DNA from: Candidatus Hydrogenedens sp.
GTDB taxonomy: Bacteria; Hydrogenedentota; Hydrogenedentia; Hydrogenedentales; Hydrogenedentaceae
Direction of reading: 5' to 3'
DNA: 14,375 nucleotides
NCBI GenBank assembly: GCA_035378955.1
Contig: DAOSUS010000077.1
Location: forward strand, 1 to 14,375
Of this stretch, positions 8,203 to 14,375 are shown piece by piece. A program made the translations under genes and the position numbers. A model generated the notes under the pieces. The model ran no database searches and was not told the origin of the DNA. It was given only the letters and a program-made list of their open reading frames with translations. The stretch's first letter is position 1; each line of letters starts with the position of its first letter.

Positions 8203-8787
8203 ATGAACCGTGAACAAAAAGCGTTTACAACATTTGAAGCAGCAAGAATATGTCATGTGACCCATCACAGCATAAAAAATTGGATTCGTCAGGGGCTTAT
8301 TAAAGCATCGCGTACTCCTGGAGGACATTACCGCATTCTTGAAAAAGATTTGGACGAGTTTAGAGAGAAGTATGACATGTTTCCAAGGGACAAAAATTCC
8401 AAGAAATATCGTATTATGGTGGTAGATGATGAACCCGACGCTATAAATCTTATTGAAAATATGTTAGGTAAAGATGAATATGAAATTATAAAAGTAAATA
8501 ATGCTACCGAAGTAGGCTTAAAGGCTATTCAGTTATCTCCTGACCTTATTCTTCTTGATTTCCTGATGCCAGAAATCAACGGGTTCGAAGTATGCCGTGC
8601 ATTAAGAAATAATGATATGACTCGTTTTATTCCTATTATGGCAGTAACATGTTTAACTAAAGATTCTGATATTGAACGGATATTTGCATGTGGTGCCGAT
8701 GAATATCTGGCAAAACCTTTCAAAGTTGACCAACTATTGGAAAAAGTAAAAGAGTTAATAACTAAGGGGCGCCCTGTTCAAAAATAA
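8203..8787 (+). CDS. Response regulator with N-terminal MerR/excisionase-type DNA-binding domain
   Basis: 194 residues in two domains. Residues about 8-53 form a MerR/excisionase (HTH_17, BldC-like) winged helix: FEAARICHVTHHSIKNWIRQG, then the wing TPGGHYRI and DLDEF. Residues about 69-187 are a CheY-like receiver with the full active site: acidic pair D75/D76, phosphoacceptor D119 in LLDFLMP, T149 and K171 in KPF. Most DNA-binding response regulators place the receiver first, so the order here is inverted. It probably binds DNA on phosphorylation by a histidine kinase, the obvious partner being the hybrid kinase 71 bp downstream. It has a strong promoter and SD. Targets are unknown; I saw no clear inverted repeat near its own promoter. 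Confidence 0.92.
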   Translation: MNREQKAFTTFEAARICHVTHHSIKNWIRQGLIKASRTPGGHYRILEKDLDEFREKYDMFPRDKNSKKYRIMVVDDEPDAINLIENMLGKDEYEIIKVNNATEVGLKAIQLSPDLILLDFLMPEINGFEVCRALRNNDMTRFIPIMAVTCLTKDSDIERIFACGADEYLAKPFKVDQLLEKVKELITKGRPVQK

Positions 8788-8823
8788 TATAGTAAAAAAA
8801 CAACCCTATTTTATCTTTTGGGA

Positions 8824-8850
8824 CGCAAGAGAAAAGTTCTTCTCTTTGCG
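8824..8850 (+). other. Stem-loop just upstream of the hybrid kinase start
   Basis: CGCAAGAGAA (8824-8833) pairs with TTCTCTTTGCG (8840-8850) as a 10-bp stem with one bulged T at 8845 and a 6-nt loop. It ends 8 nt before the kinase ATG, where a Shine-Dalgarno would normally lie, and none is visible. No U-tract follows, so it does not look like a classical intrinsic terminator. It could modulate kinase translation or mark an RNA-processing site. Confidence 0.55.
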
Positions 8851-8858
8851 AATATTTC

Positions 8859-11800
8859 ATGGAACAAAAACAAAAATATCGCACGGGTATTGAACGAAAA
8901 TTTTTCACAGCGATATTTTGGGTTGGTGTTATTCCCATGACACTAACTCTAATTGTAGCTTATATATTTGCTCGAGAAGGACAGTGGATAACAACAAAGA
9001 GAAACTTAACAACTGCAGTAAAAATTACTACCGAGGGGGTAAGGCTTTCTTTATCTACTCGTTTAACTTATTCTGCCCGTATTGCAACAGACCCTATTTT
9101 TTCCAATTTCATACGGTCATCTAAAGAAGAACGAGAACTTTTGCAAAATCAACTTTTAGAAAAATTATCCTTTATCCAATCTTATAGTGAAGGAAAATCT
9201 TTAGCATTTGCAATTATAGATAAAGAAAATAATTTACTTTTTTCAACACCTTCATTCAAAACTGGAGATTTTCTTTCTACTGATTGGTATAAAAAAATTA
9301 AATACCCCTATATTATCGCTATATCTACTCCCCCCAAAGCAGAAAAATATTCTTTAACTATAGCTATTCCCATAAAAAATGATAATAATGAGATACAGGG
9401 GTTTCTTATTGAGGTACAGGAAGCCTCCGAATTAATTCGTTTCGCTTTAGGACATACATTCGGAGATTCTCCTCAAAATGAAAACATATATTATATGATT
9501 GTTTACATGCGAGATAGTGATGGAATATCTGTTTATTACGACTACAAAGAAGATGAAAAAAAAGCAAATATAAATTACGAGATTTCGGATTCACGACTCA
9601 TACAGCGACTAAAAAGAATACCTAATAAATCTGAGGGATTATTAACACTACTACGATTTTCCAGTCGAGGTAAAGTTGCACCGGTTTTATTAGCCTACGA
9701 AAAGATTTATCCGGAATATGATTTATACTTTTGTGCATATAAACAACTTAACGAAATCTTCTGGTTTATTCACATAGGTTCAATTGCAGCCTTATTTATT
9801 GCGGGCTTGGTTATATTTTTCTTTTCATTGATAGGTTACCGTATTGTTCATAAGACTATATTACGACCTTTAAGTTTGATTAATGAAGGTGCTCAAATAA
9901 TTCGTCAGGGAGATTTGGAACTCAAACTAAAAATTGAAACAGGAGACGAATTAGAGGAAGTTGCTATCTCTTTTAATGAAATGGCAAACGCCTTGAAAAA
10001 AAACATCTATGAATTGGAGTCATCAGAAGAACGCTATCGTAATATCGTCAATTCCATGAGAGATGGAATATACCAGACGAATAAAGAAGGGGTATTAACC
10101 TTAATCAATCCTTCTGGCGCAAAAATATTAGGCTTTGACGAACCCGAAAATGCAATAGGAACTCGAATTGAAAATCTGTTTTTAAATACAAATGATTACA
10201 AAACATTTTGTTCTGAGTTAGAAAAAAATAATTATTTAAACCAATTCCGTGTATGGATAAAACCTACTCGAGGGGAACTAATTTGTGTAGAAATATCCGC
10301 AGGATATATAAGAGATGAAAAATCAAATATTATAGGGATTGAGGGGATTTTTCGCGATATTACCCAAAATGTATTATTAGAAAAGGAAGTCCATGAACGA
10401 GCAGAAAGATTACGGGCGGTAAATATTATTGCAAGGACTATTAATTCTAGTTTAGAAGCAGGGAAAGTTTATGAAAGCATTGTTAATAAAATAAAACGGT
10501 TAATTTATAACATTGATTACGCTGTAGTTGCTTTTCCACCCGAAAAACAGGGGCATCATCAATGTTATGATGTTGATTTTTGCTTTGAAATTTTAACGCT
10601 CCTCCCTAATTTCGATACAAAACCTACCATAGGACCTTTTTGTTGTGGGGAAAAAGTAATCAGAGAAAAAAAGACCCTTATTTTTGACTATTTACAATCG
10701 GAAGATGAAACAATAGCCCAAGAATTTCCATCGGACATTACAAGCCTTATTGTAACACCTTTATTTGCTGAAGATAATGTAATAGGAGTTTTAGTTCTGG
10801 GTTCCAAAATCCCCAAAGCATTTCTAACCCATGATATTGAAATTGTGGAAGAGGTATCTCCACATATTGCTGTAGCAATTCGTAATGCTCGATTATTAGA
10901 AAAACTGCAAAATACCCTTGATGAGATTAATAAAGCAAGAGAACAATTAAATAAAGCAAACGAAGAATTAAAAACTCTTGATGAAATGAAAACCAATCTG
11001 CTTTCCAATGTATCTCATGAACTACGGACTCCATTGGTTTCAGTAATGGGATATACCGATATGATATTGAAGGGTAAAACAGGACCTATTACAGAAACAC
11101 AGAGAGAATATCTATCCATCAGCATGAGAAATGTTGAAAAGTTAGTAAACTTAATTGAAAATCTTCTCGATTTCTCAAAACTACATAAAGGAAAAGAAGA
11201 ACTTGTATTTAGTACTTTCGATATTGTCGAATGTGCGGAAAGTGGATTACAAAACATACGTCCTATGGCAGACCCCAGAAAAATTAAATTAATTTTAAAT
11301 ACAGAAAAAAGACCCATAATGGTAGATGGTGACAAAGGAAAAATACTTCAAGTATTTAATAATTTATTATCTAATGCCGTCAAATTCAATAAGAACGAAG
11401 GGTCCGTAGAAGTCAAAATTAAAACCATAGAAGAGGAAGTAGAAGTTTCAGTTATAGATACAGGGATTGGAATTCCTCCCGAATCTATGGATAAAATTTT
11501 TACTCGATTTTATCAAGTAGACTCTTCCTCTACACGAAAATATGGGGGAACAGGAATAGGACTTTCTATTTCCCAGGATATCATGCGGCTCCATGGAAGT
11601 AGAATTGTTTTTTCAAGCACACCAGGGCAAGGAAGCACATTTTCATTTCGCCTTCCTCTTCATGGAACCCGTTTCGAAGATAGCCATATCTATGCTCGTC
11701 ATATTACGCCTGACGAAACCCATTTATTAGTAGAATTAGTAACACAAGATAGAGCTATGAGTGCACAGATTCGACATTGGTTGTTGGAAGAAAATATAGA

Positions 11801-12470
11801 TATCCTTCATGCAGGACATCCATCTTCAGCCATATCATTAGCATTAAAATATAATCCCGATTGTATTATCATTGATTGCGATGAAGGACCTATGGGAGAG
11901 GTTATGGTAAGCGAAATTCTCGAAAGCCCCGAGGTTGTGGAAATTCCTATTATCTTAATAACCGAACAAGAACATTTATATACTACTTATTCAGACAAAG
12001 TGATTCATCGGCTACCCAAACAATTAAGAAAAAGTATCCTTTTAAGTGCCATTCGGTATGCTATAAGAACTTTACCATCAGAAGTATCTGAGTTAGGAAA
12101 TGCAATACTTTGTGTTGATGATGATGTCGAAATTCTTCAATTTATGAGAAACTGTCTTGAAAATGAAGGTTATAAAGTTGATTTGGCTACATCCGGTGAA
12201 GAATGTATTGAAAAAGCCCAAACAGGTCAATTCCGACTTATTTTATTAGACATTGCTATGCCCGGACTGGATGGAATTGAAGTTTGCCGAACCATAAGAA
12301 CAAATCCAAAATTAAAAGGAATATATATTCATATAGTGACTGCAAAACCTATAAGTGATGTAATTAAGAAAACCTATGAAGTTGAAGCGGACGGTATTTT
12401 ACAAAAACCATTTAAACAAGAAGATTTAATAAATATCGTGAAAAATTACATTCCCCCAGAGACAAAATAA
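8859..12470 (+). CDS. Hybrid sensor histidine kinase (Cache-like, HAMP, PAS, GAF, HisKA, HATPase, two receivers)
   Basis: 1203 residues. Membrane segments at about 15-37 and 303-326 flank a periplasmic sensor (38-302) that looks Cache-like (IDKENNLLFST near 120; SLTIAIPIKNDNNEIQGFL near 165-183). Then come HAMP (about 327-380), PAS (about 388-502), GAF (about 515-678), a coiled coil (683-712), and HisKA with phospho-acceptor His720 in SHELRTPL. The HATPase follows: N box around N839, DTGIGIP 867-873, F box FTRFYQ from 881, GGTGIGL 896-902, PGQGSTF from 922. A first receiver (about 953-1070) is degenerate: it keeps an Asp near 1006 but lacks the acidic pair. The second (about 1081-1197) is intact: D1087/D1088, D1131, T1161, K1183. 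No HPt domain is present, so phosphotransfer to the upstream regulator may be direct or need an unlinked HPt. The ATG has no SD and is preceded by a hairpin. Confidence 0.95.
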   Translation: MEQKQKYRTGIERKFFTAIFWVGVIPMTLTLIVAYIFAREGQWITTKRNLTTAVKITTEGVRLSLSTRLTYSARIATDPIFSNFIRSSKEERELLQNQLLEKLSFIQSYSEGKSLAFAIIDKENNLLFSTPSFKTGDFLSTDWYKKIKYPYIIAISTPPKAEKYSLTIAIPIKNDNNEIQGFLIEVQEASELIRFALGHTFGDSPQNENIYYMIVYMRDSDGISVYYDYKEDEKKANINYEISDSRLIQRLKRIPNKSEGLLTLLRFSSRGKVAPVLLAYEKIYPEYDLYFCAYKQLNEIFWFIHIGSIAALFIAGLVIFFFSLIGYRIVHKTILRPLSLINEGAQIIRQGDLELKLKIETGDELEEVAISFNEMANALKKNIYELESSEERYRNIVNSMRDGIYQTNKEGVLTLINPSGAKILGFDEPENAIGTRIENLFLNTNDYKTFCSELEKNNYLNQFRVWIKPTRGELICVEISAGYIRDEKSNIIGIEGIFRDITQNVLLEKEVHERAERLRAVNIIARTINSSLEAGKVYESIVNKIKRLIYNIDYAVVAFPPEKQGHHQCYDVDFCFEILTLLPNFDTKPTIGPFCCGEKVIREKKTLIFDYLQSEDETIAQEFPSDITSLIVTPLFAEDNVIGVLVLGSKIPKAFLTHDIEIVEEVSPHIAVAIRNARLLEKLQNTLDEINKAREQLNKANEELKTLDEMKTNLLSNVSHELRTPLVSVMGYTDMILKGKTGPITETQREYLSISMRNVEKLVNLIENLLDFSKLHKGKEELVFSTFDIVECAESGLQNIRPMADPRKIKLILNTEKRPIMVDGDKGKILQVFNNLLSNAVKFNKNEGSVEVKIKTIEEEVEVSVIDTGIGIPPESMDKIFTRFYQVDSSSTRKYGGTGIGLSISQDIMRLHGSRIVFSSTPGQGSTFSFRLPLHGTRFEDSHIYARHITPDETHLLVELVTQDRAMSAQIRHWLLEENIDILHAGHPSSAISLALKYNPDCIIIDCDEGPMGEVMVSEILESPEVVEIPIILITEQEHLYTTYSDKVIHRLPKQLRKSILLSAIRYAIRTLPSEVSELGNAILCVDDDVEILQFMRNCLENEGYKVDLATSGEECIEKAQTGQFRLILLDIAMPGLDGIEVCRTIRTNPKLKGIYIHIVTAKPISDVIKKTYEVEADGILQKPFKQEDLINIVKNYIPPETK

Positions 12471-12475
12471 CATTC

Positions 12476-13543
12476 CTATTCCATATAAGAATCGAAAAAA
12501 CGGTAGGAAGGTTCTATTTCTCTATCGTGTATCCTTTCGGTATCTAATATAGGATTAAACAAAACTTTAATAGGTCCTTCCATTTTCCCTTCTAACCACT
12601 TCGCCAGTAGTTCTAATCCCTCCGAAGCAGATTCTCGAACAGGTAACCATACATGGGCAGATGCCTCATGAAGAATACACCCTTTACTTTCATAAGTCCA
12701 TGATAGGACTTCACAATCTTTTCCAATCGTTCTACCTGCCCTTTTAAAACCCTCTCGAATAGCCTCTCCATTTTCTGTTCCACTGCTATCAATTAATGCA
12801 GTAATATTAGGGTCTGATAGAAGTTGTTGAATTCGTATTGCTACATTTCTCGCACCAAAATTTACATGCTTTATGTTCCTTTCTGAAAAAGGTAGGTTTG
12901 CTTCTTCTAAAGCTTTCTTGTAACCTCGAATTCTTTCCATACCCGGTTGATATTGATGAAATGCTTGTAATAAAGCAATGTGTTTGTGTCCTTTGTCTAT
13001 TAAAAATTTTGTGCTTATATAAGCCGCCTTTTCATAGTCAACTGTAGCATAAGATAAGTTTGAAAAAGATTCCAATCTGCCAAAGGCTACATAAGGAATA
13101 CCTGTTTCATGAATTCTTTTTGCAATAATATCAGACAAAGCCAAAGGACCTGCAATAATACATGACTTAAAAAGATTATCAAAAACACCTCGAGCATAAT
13201 TTTCTACTTTTCCTAATTCATAAGGAAACATATCAAAACAAATATAATCTCCTTTTTTTCCAAATATCCGATACAACTCCATAAAAAGCCATAGAAAAAA
13301 GTTGGGGCTAAAAGGAATAATCTCTATGGGTGCAGGAAAAGTAACACCAACACATGCAGGCTGATTTGCTCTTAGGGAACGGGAAAAAATATTAGGATGA
13401 TATCCTAATTTTTCAACCATTTCAAGTACTTTCTTCCGTGTTTCTTCTTTAACACCGTCCTTGAAATTAATAACCTTGCTGACTGTTTTTGCAGAAACAC
13501 CTGTCATTCTTGCGATGTCATAAATTGTAATCTTCTTAAACAT
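12476..13543 (-). CDS. LacI-family transcriptional repressor
   Basis: 355 residues, typical LacI/GalR length. The N-terminal helix-turn-helix (5-26, ITIYDIARMTGVSAKTVSKV) is followed by a hinge (PNIFSRSLRANQ, 50-61) with Leu57 where family members push a leucine into a central CpG of the operator. Residues about 63-345 are a periplasmic-binding-protein-like effector domain (GMERIRGYKKALEEA near 193-207; ITALIDSSG near 243-251). The ligand, probably a sugar or metabolite, cannot be predicted. The start is supported by an AGGGAG-type SD at 13556-13550. Its promoter overlaps the palindrome at 13559-13572, and a matching palindrome lies in the divergent prepilin promoter, suggesting self-repression and control of the neighbour. 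Its stop lies 5 bp from the stop of the convergent kinase gene, with no terminator between. Confidence 0.95.
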   Translation of the reverse strand: MFKKITIYDIARMTGVSAKTVSKVINFKDGVKEETRKKVLEMVEKLGYHPNIFSRSLRANQPACVGVTFPAPIEIIPFSPNFFLWLFMELYRIFGKKGDYICFDMFPYELGKVENYARGVFDNLFKSCIIAGPLALSDIIAKRIHETGIPYVAFGRLESFSNLSYATVDYEKAAYISTKFLIDKGHKHIALLQAFHQYQPGMERIRGYKKALEEANLPFSERNIKHVNFGARNVAIRIQQLLSDPNITALIDSSGTENGEAIREGFKRAGRTIGKDCEVLSWTYESKGCILHEASAHVWLPVRESASEGLELLAKWLEGKMEGPIKVLFNPILDTERIHDREIEPSYRFFDSYME

Positions 13544-13558
13544 AATAAACTCCCTTTT

Positions 13559-13572
13559 AGTAACCGTTTACT
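13559..13572. promoter_or_regulatory. LacI-type operator 1, at the repressor's own promoter
   Basis: AGTAACCGTTTACT is a CG-centred palindrome with one mismatched pair of seven. Its core, GTAACCGTTTAC, fits GTAAnCGnTTAC. It overlaps the predicted transcription start of the repressor gene (the -10 on the minus strand is 13581-13576), so bound repressor should block its own transcription. CG-centred sites are what LacI-family hinge helices recognise; assignment to this repressor is inference. Confidence 0.7.
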
Positions 13573-13575
13573 TTA

Positions 13576-13581
13576 ATTATA
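13576..13581 (-). promoter_or_regulatory. -10 box of the LacI-family repressor gene
   Basis: TATAAT on the minus strand (13581-13576), 32 bp upstream of the repressor ATG. No convincing -35 hexamer lies 16-18 bp further upstream, so expression may be modest. Operator 1 begins immediately downstream. Confidence 0.55.
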
Positions 13582-13665
13582 CTAAAAAATGTTTATATTC
13601 TTCATCCATTTTAATGTCATTTTTATTTAATTTAAAATTTTAAAAATATTTGACTAAAAATTAAT

Positions 13666-13695
13666 TTGACATTGAGGAATTATTTAATATATAAT
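13666..13695 (+). promoter_or_regulatory. Promoter of the prepilin-like gene
   Basis: TTGACA (13666-13671), 18-bp spacer, TATAAT (13690-13695): both hexamers are consensus. The 60 bp upstream are almost entirely A/T, which could act as an UP element, and include a perfect 14-bp A/T palindrome at 13631-13644. Predicted start near 13702, giving a leader of about 75 nt. This looks like a strong promoter that needs a repressor to be shut off. Confidence 0.82.
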
Positions 13696-13706
13696 GTATA
13701 GCATAA

Positions 13707-13720
13707 GGTAAACGATTACT
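13707..13720. promoter_or_regulatory. LacI-type operator 2, in the prepilin-gene leader
   Basis: The core GTAAACGATTAC (13708-13719) fits the same GTAAnCGnTTAC pattern as operator 1. It begins about 5 bp downstream of the predicted start, where bound repressor would block initiation or escape. The centres of the two operators are 148 bp apart, close to 14 helical turns, so looping between them is sterically plausible. Confidence 0.68.
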
Positions 13721-13738
13721 TCAATGGGCGAGGTAATC
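13714..13738 (+). other. Stem-loop in the 5' leader of the prepilin-like gene
   Basis: GATTACTTC (13714-13722) pairs with GAGGTAATC (13730-13738) in a 9-bp stem with one G-T wobble and a 7-nt loop (AATGGGC). The left arm is half of operator 2. It lies near the mRNA 5' end and about 25 nt before the SD, so it does not bury the ribosome site. It may stabilise the transcript. Confidence 0.5.
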
Positions 13739-13776
13739 AAAAAGTTTAATAACAAAAATTTATAAGGAGTAATCCT

Positions 13777-14375
13777 ATGAAGAAAAAAGGTTTTACACTC
13801 ATCGAACTGCTGGTCGTTATTGCTATCATTGGTATTCTTGCAGCAATATTATTACCAGCATTAGCAAGGGCTCGTGAAGCGGCAAGACGCTCGAGTTGCC
13901 AAAACAATCTCAAACAGTGGGGCCTCGTGTTTAAAATGTATTCTAATGAGGCAAAGGGAGAAAGATTCCCTCCCATGCAAGCAGGTAAATATATGACTTA
14001 TAACCAACAACCGCGAGTTGTGCTTGATGCGGGACCTAATGTCTTTGTTTTGTATCCTGAATATCTAACTGACCCAATGATAATTTTCTGTCCTTCTGAT
14101 GCAGAACTGGGTCAATCTATTGCTCATGCACATCTCAATGAAGATGTAAATCAGGACTGGTGTATTGGTTATGCACATAATCACGGTGGAAAATGTGCTC
14201 GTGCTATAGATATGAGTTATGGATATTTAGGATGGGTATTGGATAAAAGCAATTGTAGTGACCCTGTCTCAGCCTTAAGTAGTTTTATTTATTTAGGAAC
14301 GTTGCTTTCTTCCATACCCGATGTTCAAATAGATATGAGCACTGAAGTTTCCACACAATTAGGGTCTGCATTAGA
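13777..14375 (+). CDS. Prepilin-like protein (type IV pilin N-terminus, DUF1559-type), C-terminus outside window
   Basis: The reading frame is open to the window end (199 complete codons, no stop). The N-terminus is a textbook prepilin signal: MKKKG before F6TLIELLVVIAIIGILAAILLPALARARE, with cleavage expected after Gly5 and Glu at position +5 of the mature protein. A hydrophobic helix of about 25 residues then anchors the protein in the inner membrane or packs in a filament core. Next comes AREAARRSSCQNNLKQWGL, typical of the large DUF1559 'big prepilin' families. The rest is a soluble globular region rich in Cys, Gly and aromatics. These proteins are presumed substrates of a prepilin peptidase and of a type II/IV secretion-type assembly machine; their individual roles are largely unknown. 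SD AAGGAG (13764-13769) lies 7 nt before the ATG. It has a strong promoter and a LacI-type operator. Confidence 0.93.
   Translation, partial: MKKKGFTLIELLVVIAIIGILAAILLPALARAREAARRSSCQNNLKQWGLVFKMYSNEAKGERFPPMQAGKYMTYNQQPRVVLDAGPNVFVLYPEYLTDPMIIFCPSDAELGQSIAHAHLNEDVNQDWCIGYAHNHGGKCARAIDMSYGYLGWVLDKSNCSDPVSALSSFIYLGTLLSSIPDVQIDMSTEVSTQLGSAL

Noticed and set aside
10688..11335. Two adjacent minus-strand frames of 106 codons each
   Set aside because: Both lie antisense to the GAF/HisKA region of the hybrid kinase, with serine-rich composition typical of shadow frames and no ribosome site. The equal length is coincidence.
13631..13644. Perfect 14-bp palindrome TTTAAAATTTTAAA
   Set aside because: It is made only of A and T in a very A/T-rich intergenic stretch, so it is likely by chance. 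It may contribute to an UP element but is not a convincing operator.
13724..13765. A 13-codon leader peptide (ATG at 13724, TAA overlapping the prepilin SD)
   Set aside because: The stop/SD overlap is tidy, but the mini-frame has no SD, no run of regulatory codons, and its ATG lies in the hairpin loop. Probably chance.
13746..13976. 76-codon minus-strand frame over the prepilin start
   Set aside because: It is antisense to the unmistakable prepilin signal sequence.

Overview
This is an AT-rich (roughly one-third G+C by eye), gene-dense bacterial chromosomal window with nine protein genes, two of them cut by the window edges. I see no tRNA, rRNA, insertion sequence, phage gene or CRISPR array. 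The right-hand gene is a prepilin-like protein of the DUF1559 ('GFTLIELLVVIAIIGILAAILLPALARAREAARR') type. Such genes are abundant in Planctomycetes, Lentisphaerae, Verrucomicrobia, Armatimonadetes and Candidatus Hydrogenedentes. With a secreted leucine-rich-repeat protein, a secreted beta-helix protein and an AT-rich genome, this suggests an uncultured-type Gram-negative bacterium of that neighbourhood. Hydrogenedentes is my tentative guess, not something the sequence proves.

Layout. Positions 1-4926 are all on the minus strand: a secreted leucine-rich-repeat protein (3' end outside the window), a class I/II aminotransferase, a lytic transglycosylase, and a secreted right-handed beta-helix protein. 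The LRR gene has its own near-consensus promoter. The transglycosylase and aminotransferase (25 bp apart) probably form one transcript from a promoter in front of the transglycosylase. Positions 5043-12470 are on the plus strand: glucose-6-phosphate isomerase (pgi), an unrecognised five-helix membrane protein, then a two-component pair. That pair is a response regulator whose DNA-binding part is an N-terminal MerR/excisionase-type helix-turn-helix, followed by a 1203-residue hybrid histidine kinase (Cache-like sensor, HAMP, PAS, GAF, HisKA, HATPase, two receiver domains). A TTGACA-N18-TATAAT promoter precedes the pair.

Positions 12476-14375 hold a LacI-family repressor (minus strand) divergent from the prepilin-like gene (plus strand). 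The 233-bp gap between them has a promoter for each gene. Next to each -10 box lies one copy of the partial palindrome GTAAnCGnTTAC, the kind of CG-centred operator a LacI-family protein binds. The simplest reading is a repressor that controls itself and the neighbouring prepilin gene. The prepilin leader also contains a 9-bp stem-loop that starts inside the operator.

The most interesting material is this repressor/operator/prepilin unit, the signalling pair (tandem degenerate and intact receivers, a Cys/His cluster in the GAF domain, a hairpin just before the kinase start), the unknown membrane protein behind pgi, and a pattern in which the second gene of each presumed operon lacks a Shine-Dalgarno sequence. 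No wholly new system is evident from sequence alone.
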